Part shown: piece after piece, positions 4,316-8,355 of the stretch
Numbering within the stretch: position 1 is the first letter of the stretch
Layout: every line of letters starts with the position of its first letter
NCBI GenBank assembly: GCA_016209805.1
Contig: JACQVJ010000344.1
Coordinates: forward strand, 1-8,355
Direction: 5' to 3'
DNA length: 8,355 nucleotides
Source: Ignavibacteriota bacterium
Lineage (GTDB): Bacteria > Bacteroidota > Ignavibacteria > UBA10030 > UBA6906
Made by a program: the position numbers and the translations under genes
The notes under the pieces: model-generated
Seen by the model: only the letters and a program-made list of their open reading frames with translations
What the model was told of the DNA's origin: nothing
Database searches by the model: none

Positions 4316-6592
4316 CTACCTCCTTATGACAGCCACTTTGGTTTTTGCGACTTTACTCCCGTCTTCGGAGTATGCGACAATCAGATAAATACCCGACGAG
4401 ACATCCTTGCCCTCGTCGCTTTTCCCATCCCAGAAACCGATCCGGCCTCCCGGTGTCTGAAGCTGTCGGATCAACCGGCCGTCGATCGAGAGAATTTTGA
4501 GGCTCGAATTCTCGATCAGTCCGTCGATGGTCAACTGGTTGGCATGTGGGATGATGAAAGGGTTGGGAGAGATAAGAAGTTCGTCGAATGAAGTCTTTGG
4601 CTCAGCGGCAGCAGTTGTAAGGCTGGCCAGTCCATTAGCGGTTCCAAAGTACACCGTTCCCGTTTTAGGATCGATAGCAATACTCCTGATGATATTGTCG
4701 ATCAGCTTGCCTCCGGTGTTCTCCACGGTGTAACTTGCGAGTTGTTGTGTGCCGTCTCCAGAAAGCAGGATGGCTCCTTCGTTTGTCCCAATCCATTTCT
4801 GATTCAATGGATCCACCGCAATTGTGTTGACGATCAGTCCGTTTAATGGTCTGTAAGCCGCGATTCCTCCGGTCCTGGTTGGATCGGATGGGTCCAGGAT
4901 AATGGCAATACCGCGCTCCGTGCCCACCCAGATGTCATTGTTACGATCCACAATGATGGTATTGACATCATTGCTCGGCAAACCGTTGTTCGAGGTGAGG
5001 TGAACCGTAGCGACGCTATCGAATCCGCCGCGGTTACCAAATGAAATAATCCCTTTGTATGCGTCCTGGCGGACAATTGCCCAGAGATTATCGAAGGCAT
5101 CCACGACGAGCGAGCGGTCCACCGGTTTATCGAACAGATAGATTATTGGAACGTCATTCACGAGCACCCTGGAAGTCCTCCACCGACCTGTGGCATCCCT
5201 GACGGCAATTGAATGGCTATTCGATGGTTTGAATATGGACACCCATGTGTTTCCGCGGCTATCGCATGCAACGGCGCTTGTCACCACATAATTGGGACCC
5301 TCTGGAACGCTGGACAGTCCCACGTTGATACCATAGACATGGGTGCTGTCCACGTTGTCGGCACCTGCAGGGATTTCCACAACACCGCCCCCCCACGAGC
5401 TTGCCCACACTGATCCGTCGCACGCAACGGCAACACGATAGAAGTCGTTGGTTGGTATCGGGCTATTGTCTCGCGTGAAAGACTTCCACTCTGTGCCATT
5501 GAACCTGTAGAAACCGCTCCCATGATCCTGTCCCGAAGCTGCCCACACGTGTCCGTTGGGATCGATTGCGACGCTGAGGAACGCGTTTGAGGCGGGACCA
5601 TTAGGAAGATGTTCGCTCCAGGTTGTGTTGAGTGTCAGTATACCGCCATCAAGAGATCCGACAACAGGCTGCTCGTTCTGGCTCAGCGCTATGGAGGTGG
5701 GTGGGCGCGGTGTTTTGAGTGATAGTTGTTGAACGTTGTTCAACCGATCAATCGTGTAAACAGCACTATCGGCTGTGCATATACCAAGCAAGTTCGAAGA
5801 GGAAGTGGCTGCGATAATTCTCTTGTTAGTGAGCTCACTGATTGGTGTCCAGTTAGTCCCATTGAGGAAGTACAGCCCCGCTGTTGTACCTACGTACAGC
5901 CTGTTGTTGAAGACTGTCAGTGTTTTTGGCGTGTCCGTATTTGTACCAACCGTTTGCAAAGTCCAGGATTCAGGAGGAAGGAGGTTGGGGTTCGACAAGC
6001 TCCCGACGGCGATGCGGTTAGTCGATTGGCCGTCGGACACTGCTGCCCATATCCTGCCATCGTGAATGGTAGCTGAGTACACAGAGACTCTGACATTTCC
6101 TGTCAGGCTCCCGAACTTCGAGTATGTGTCGCCGAACTGGAACTTGTCGTTCCTGAAGACACTCAAGCCGAATTCGGTGCAGATCAGCAACGTGTCACCA
6201 TGAATAGTCAGGCTGTTGATCTTCTTGTTTGTTTGTCCTGCACCTGCAATGTCCAGGACATAGCGCCAAGTCCCTCTTTCCGGCGTGTAGGCATGTAGCA
6301 CGCCCGTCGAGGTTCCTGTCCATATCGTACCGTTCTTATCGATTGTGACAGACGTGAGGTCGATATTCTGAAGTCCTTCTGCGTTGGTGAACTGGCTGAA
6401 GGTTGAGCTACCTTCCTCCCACGAAAACAATCCTCCGCTTGTCGCAGCCCAATAAACGATTCCGTTTCTCGCAAGGCTCTTTACATCTTTCATCGATGTG
6501 AAATTCGTCCAGGTGCCCACTCCCGCATTGGCGGATTCCAGACAAACGCTTCCCAGCACACACAAGAATAAAACACGGCTCTTTATCTTCAT
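4316..6592 (-). CDS. PorZ-like secreted two-propeller protein with T9SS sorting domain
   Basis: A 758-residue exported protein. The signal peptide is MKIKSRVLFLCVLGSVCLES with likely cleavage after ANA. An N-terminal propeller follows (GTWTNFTSMKDVKSLARNG, AATSGGLFSWEE, NGTIWTGTSTGVL), resembling the PorZ N-terminal domain, then a second propeller of repeats such as DPNGHVWAASG, CDGSVWASSWGGGV, DRNNDIWVGTERGIA, DPLNQKWIGTNEGA and GTVYFGTANGLASL. The last approximately 93 residues form a type A T9SS C-terminal domain: ISPNPF, LKILSIDGRLIRQL, FWDGKSDEGKDVSSGIY, KVAKTKVAVIRR. Length and order match PorZ of Porphyromonas (776 residues), a component of the surface attachment complex that processes T9SS cargo. 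A generic periplasmic-sensor-type propeller cargo is the alternative. The ATG at 6590-6592 is preferred because it starts the signal peptide and follows GAGGAG; upstream in-frame codons overlap ribH. Confidence 0.82.
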   Translation of the reverse strand: MKIKSRVLFLCVLGSVCLESANAGVGTWTNFTSMKDVKSLARNGIVYWAATSGGLFSWEEGSSTFSQFTNAEGLQNIDLTSVTIDKNGTIWTGTSTGVLHAYTPERGTWRYVLDIAGAGQTNKKINSLTIHGDTLLICTEFGLSVFRNDKFQFGDTYSKFGSLTGNVRVSVYSATIHDGRIWAAVSDGQSTNRIAVGSLSNPNLLPPESWTLQTVGTNTDTPKTLTVFNNRLYVGTTAGLYFLNGTNWTPISELTNKRIIAATSSSNLLGICTADSAVYTIDRLNNVQQLSLKTPRPPTSIALSQNEQPVVGSLDGGILTLNTTWSEHLPNGPASNAFLSVAIDPNGHVWAASGQDHGSGFYRFNGTEWKSFTRDNSPIPTNDFYRVAVACDGSVWASSWGGGVVEIPAGADNVDSTHVYGINVGLSSVPEGPNYVVTSAVACDSRGNTWVSIFKPSNSHSIAVRDATGRWRTSRVLVNDVPIIYLFDKPVDRSLVVDAFDNLWAIVRQDAYKGIISFGNRGGFDSVATVHLTSNNGLPSNDVNTIIVDRNNDIWVGTERGIAIILDPSDPTRTGGIAAYRPLNGLIVNTIAVDPLNQKWIGTNEGAILLSGDGTQQLASYTVENTGGKLIDNIIRSIAIDPKTGTVYFGTANGLASLTTAAAEPKTSFDELLISPNPFIIPHANQLTIDGLIENSSLKILSIDGRLIRQLQTPGGRIGFWDGKSDEGKDVSSGIYLIVAYSEDGSKVAKTKVAVIRR

Positions 6593-6635
6593 CACTCTCC
6601 TCATAAGAATTAGACTACTGTAACAGCAATTCTTA

Positions 6636-7127
6636 TCAATCCTTCGAACGTTTCCTCCCTCCGGAGAGTTGTTTTGCAATGTTGGCCAACTCGATTGCCG
6701 TCAAGGCAGCTTCCCATCCTTTGTTTCCGGCTTTGGCGCCAGCACGCTCGAGCGCCTGCTCGAGACTTTCAGTGGTAAGAATGCCGAATGCCGTCGGCAT
6801 ACCGCTTTGCAGGGCGACTGCTCCGATTCCCCTGGCGACTTCGGACGCGATATAATCGAAATGTGGTGTGTCGCCACGGATAATGCAGCCAAGACATATA
6901 AGAGCGTCATATGAGCCTGAAGCCGCCAGCTGCGACGCAACCTGAGGAATCTCAAACGATCCGGGACAATGGACGATAGTGATATTGTTGGCACTGGCGC
7001 CATGACGTACAAGACAGTCCATTGCACCGTCAAGGAGATGTCTCGTCACGAGACTGTTGAACCGGCTGACGACGATCGCGTATGAGTGACCTTCCGCAGA
7101 TAATTGGCCTTCAATTGTTTGGGACAT
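6636..7127 (-). CDS. ribH: 6,7-dimethyl-8-ribityllumazine synthase
   Basis: Lumazine synthase condenses 5-amino-6-ribitylamino-uracil with 3,4-dihydroxy-2-butanone 4-phosphate, the penultimate step of riboflavin synthesis; the enzyme usually assembles as pentamers or 60-mers in the cytosol. The 163-residue product carries SRFN (21-24), PGSFEIP (55-61), [15 protein letters not shown] (80-94) with the catalytic His at 89, and [22 protein letters not shown] (117-141) with the phosphate-binding Arg128 region. The C-terminal tail is basic (GGRKRSKD). The ATG at 7125-7127 has only a weak AGAAG-type SD. It lies 29 bases after the PHP gene and 43 before the PorZ-like gene, so co-transcription is likely. 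No FMN riboswitch is seen. Confidence 0.97.
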   Translation of the reverse strand: MSQTIEGQLSAEGHSYAIVVSRFNSLVTRHLLDGAMDCLVRHGASANNITIVHCPGSFEIPQVASQLAASGSYDALICLGCIIRGDTPHFDYIASEVARGIGAVALQSGMPTAFGILTTESLEQALERAGAKAGNKGWEAALTAIELANIAKQLSGGRKRSKD

Positions 7128-7156
7128 GAATGATCTTCTTCTCGGTGGATGATCGG

Positions 7157-7975
7157 TTACAGGCGGCTTCGCATCATTTCAACCTGCTCTTCGGGGATGA
7201 AGTATTTTCCGAATACCTCATGATCGTTCTTCTTGCCTCCATGGAAATCCGATCCGCCGCTCGCCAGCAGGAAATACTCGCCGGCAATACCCCGATAATA
7301 GGCGACCCGCTCGGGGGAATGGGAGGGATGAACCACCTCAATGCCGTCTACACCTTGTCTGATCAGATCCACAATCACTTTCTCGTCGATGCTGTTCCCC
7401 GGATGTGCGATAAAGGAGAGCCCTCCCGTTGAAGCGATCAGTTCAATGGCTTCGTGGGGAGTGACCTGATATTTTTTTTCGTACGCGGGCTTGCCGAACC
7501 CTATGTACTTGAAAAAGGCTTCATGGTAAGATTCCGTGAGACCTTCTTCCAGCAGCGCGCTTGCAATGTGTGGTCTTCCAATGGAACCAGTCCCCGCCTG
7601 CTCGAGAACAGATTCCAGCTTTAAGGGGATTTGCAGGTCGTTCAGTTTTTCGACAATGCGTTCGGCCCGCTTCAGTCGTTCCTTCCTGTAGAAGGAGAGG
7701 TACTCAAGGAGATTGCGGTTTGTGTGGTCGAAAAAATATCCGAGGATATGAATGTCAAGGTCGCCGACGCTCGCGCTGAGTTCGAGTCCGGGGATCACCA
7801 CAATGCCCATTGACCTAGCCAATTCCACTGCCTCACCAATACCAATCGTATTGTCGTGATCGGTAATGCTAATGGTCGTCAGCCCAACTTCCTTTGCCCG
7901 CTGCATCAACTCACGTGTCGTCAGCGTCCCATCGGAGTGGACTGTGTGCATGTGGAGATCGGCCCTACCCTCCAT
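7157..7975 (-). CDS. PHP-domain metallo-phosphoesterase, TrpH / RNase AM-like
   Basis: A 272-residue PHP protein with an apparently complete metal site: HMHTVHSDG (His8, His10, Asp15), ITDHDN (His40), PGLELS (Glu65), HILGY (His76), FIAHPG (His191) and GSDFHG (Asp243, His245). An insert with GRPHIASAL (133-141) and the overall length match the TrpH/YciV group, whose members hydrolyse 3',5'-nucleotide bisphosphates or trim RNA 5' ends (RNase AM). The specific substrate here cannot be told from sequence. The ATG at 7973-7975 directly precedes the first motif; no clear SD is visible. It follows the Crp/Fnr gene by 38 bases and precedes ribH by 29. Confidence 0.92.
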   Translation of the reverse strand: MEGRADLHMHTVHSDGTLTTRELMQRAKEVGLTTISITDHDNTIGIGEAVELARSMGIVVIPGLELSASVGDLDIHILGYFFDHTNRNLLEYLSFYRKERLKRAERIVEKLNDLQIPLKLESVLEQAGTGSIGRPHIASALLEEGLTESYHEAFFKYIGFGKPAYEKKYQVTPHEAIELIASTGGLSFIAHPGNSIDEKVIVDLIRQGVDGIEVVHPSHSPERVAYYRGIAGEYFLLASGGSDFHGGKKNDHEVFGKYFIPEEQVEMMRSRL

Positions 7976-8013
7976 GAAAGACTGGAGAATAAGAAGGAAC
8001 AGTAGACCGCAGC

Positions 8014-8355
8014 TTACACGTATCTTGCTTTGAACTTCTCATAATCGTTGATGATGAGTTTCCCGCGTTCGAGTTCGAGGTGTCCCTCACGAATATATGC
8101 ATGAATCATGCGGGAGATTGTTTCGCGGGAAGTCCCTGCCATGTTGGCCAGGTCCTGCTGGAGGGGAAGCTCATCAATTTCGACGCGGCCCTTGCGAATC
8201 TTGCCGATGTCGTCGGCGAGTTGCAGCACAACATTCGCAACGCGACCGGCGGCATCTTTCAACGAGAGACTCTTAATTTGCGCGTCTGCCTTGCGAAGGC
8301 GCATCGTGAGTTATTTAAGGAGTTCAATAGCGACGGAGGGGAAGACGTCGAGTAG
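8014..8355 (-). pseudogene. Crp/Fnr family regulator, C-terminal part with in-frame stop, runs off right edge
   Basis: The minus strand encodes the end of the dimerisation helix and the winged-helix DNA-binding domain of a Crp/Fnr regulator: DVFPSVAIELLK, then TAA (8311-8313), then LTMRLRKADAQIKSLSLKDA and AGRVANVVLQLADD. The HTH follows (LPLQQDLANMAGTSRETISR, MIHAYIREGHLELERGKLII). Similarity runs straight through the stop in one frame, so this looks like a nonsense mutation between the sensor half and the DNA-binding half. An ATG three codons after the stop (8302-8304) could give a 96-residue HTH-only protein, but it has no visible SD. The cyclic-nucleotide-binding-like domain lies outside the window. 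Family assignment is firm; whether the gene is dead, or the stop is a sequencing error, is open. Confidence 0.78.

Noticed and set aside
5726..6076. Plus-strand open frames of 96-116 codons inside the propeller gene
   Set aside because: They are antisense to a well-supported CDS and show no recognisable protein features.
6593..6679. N-terminal extension of the propeller gene by 29 codons overlapping ribH
   Set aside because: It would place about 29 residues before a clear signal peptide and overlap ribH by 44 bases; the ATG at 6590-6592 follows GAGGAG and starts the signal peptide.
1..8355. CRISPR array, tRNA, rRNA, riboswitch (including an FMN riboswitch near ribH)
   Set aside because: No regularly spaced repeats, cloverleaf or known riboswitch core was recognised on either strand by eye.

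Overview
The window looks like chromosomal DNA from a Bacteroidota-type bacterium, probably on the Chlorobi/Ignavibacteria side. Three things point there: a large secreted beta-propeller protein ending in a type IX secretion (T9SS) C-terminal sorting domain, a small PUR-family (DUF3276) nucleic-acid-binding protein typical of that phylum, and mid-range base composition with Shine-Dalgarno sites at several genes plus one textbook TTGACT-N17-TATATT promoter. The exact lineage is an inference. Almost everything reads on the minus strand.

Reading the minus strand from the right edge: the C-terminal part of a Crp/Fnr regulator (8014-8355, with an in-frame stop), a PHP-domain phosphoesterase (7157-7975), ribH lumazine synthase (6636-7127), and a 758-residue PorZ-like two-propeller T9SS cargo protein (4316-6592). 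After a 130-base gap comes a PUR/DUF3276 protein (3911-4183) closed by an intrinsic terminator (3841-3878). Further left is the classic ribosome/fatty-acid operon yceD (DUF177)-rpmF-plsX-fabH (2180 down to 1; fabH runs off the left edge). It is driven by a strong promoter at 2287-2315. It couples ribosomal protein L32 to phospholipid and fatty-acid initiation (PlsX makes acyl-phosphate; FabH makes the first acetoacetyl-ACP).

The exception is a plus-strand island at 2331-3740 between the PUR gene and the yceD promoter. It is a complete insertion unit: a perfect 17-bp terminal inverted repeat (GGTAGTGCTCAAGTTTG) at each end, bounded by a perfect 8-bp target duplication (ATGTCGGC). Inside are an N-terminally truncated, twice-frameshifted IS1-family transposase remnant (about 2357-2956), then a hicB-hicA toxin-antitoxin pair with its own leader, hairpins and terminator (2957-3689). 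So hicBA sits as apparent cargo inside an IS1-type element. hicA has no ATG/GTG/TTG start; its only plausible initiator is a CTG overlapping the hicB stop. The element landed 7 bases upstream of the -35 box of the yceD-rpmF-plsX-fabH promoter.

The main points to follow up are the IS1/hicBA unit, the hicA start codon, the premature stop in the Crp/Fnr gene, and the PorZ-like protein. No tRNA, rRNA or CRISPR array was seen.
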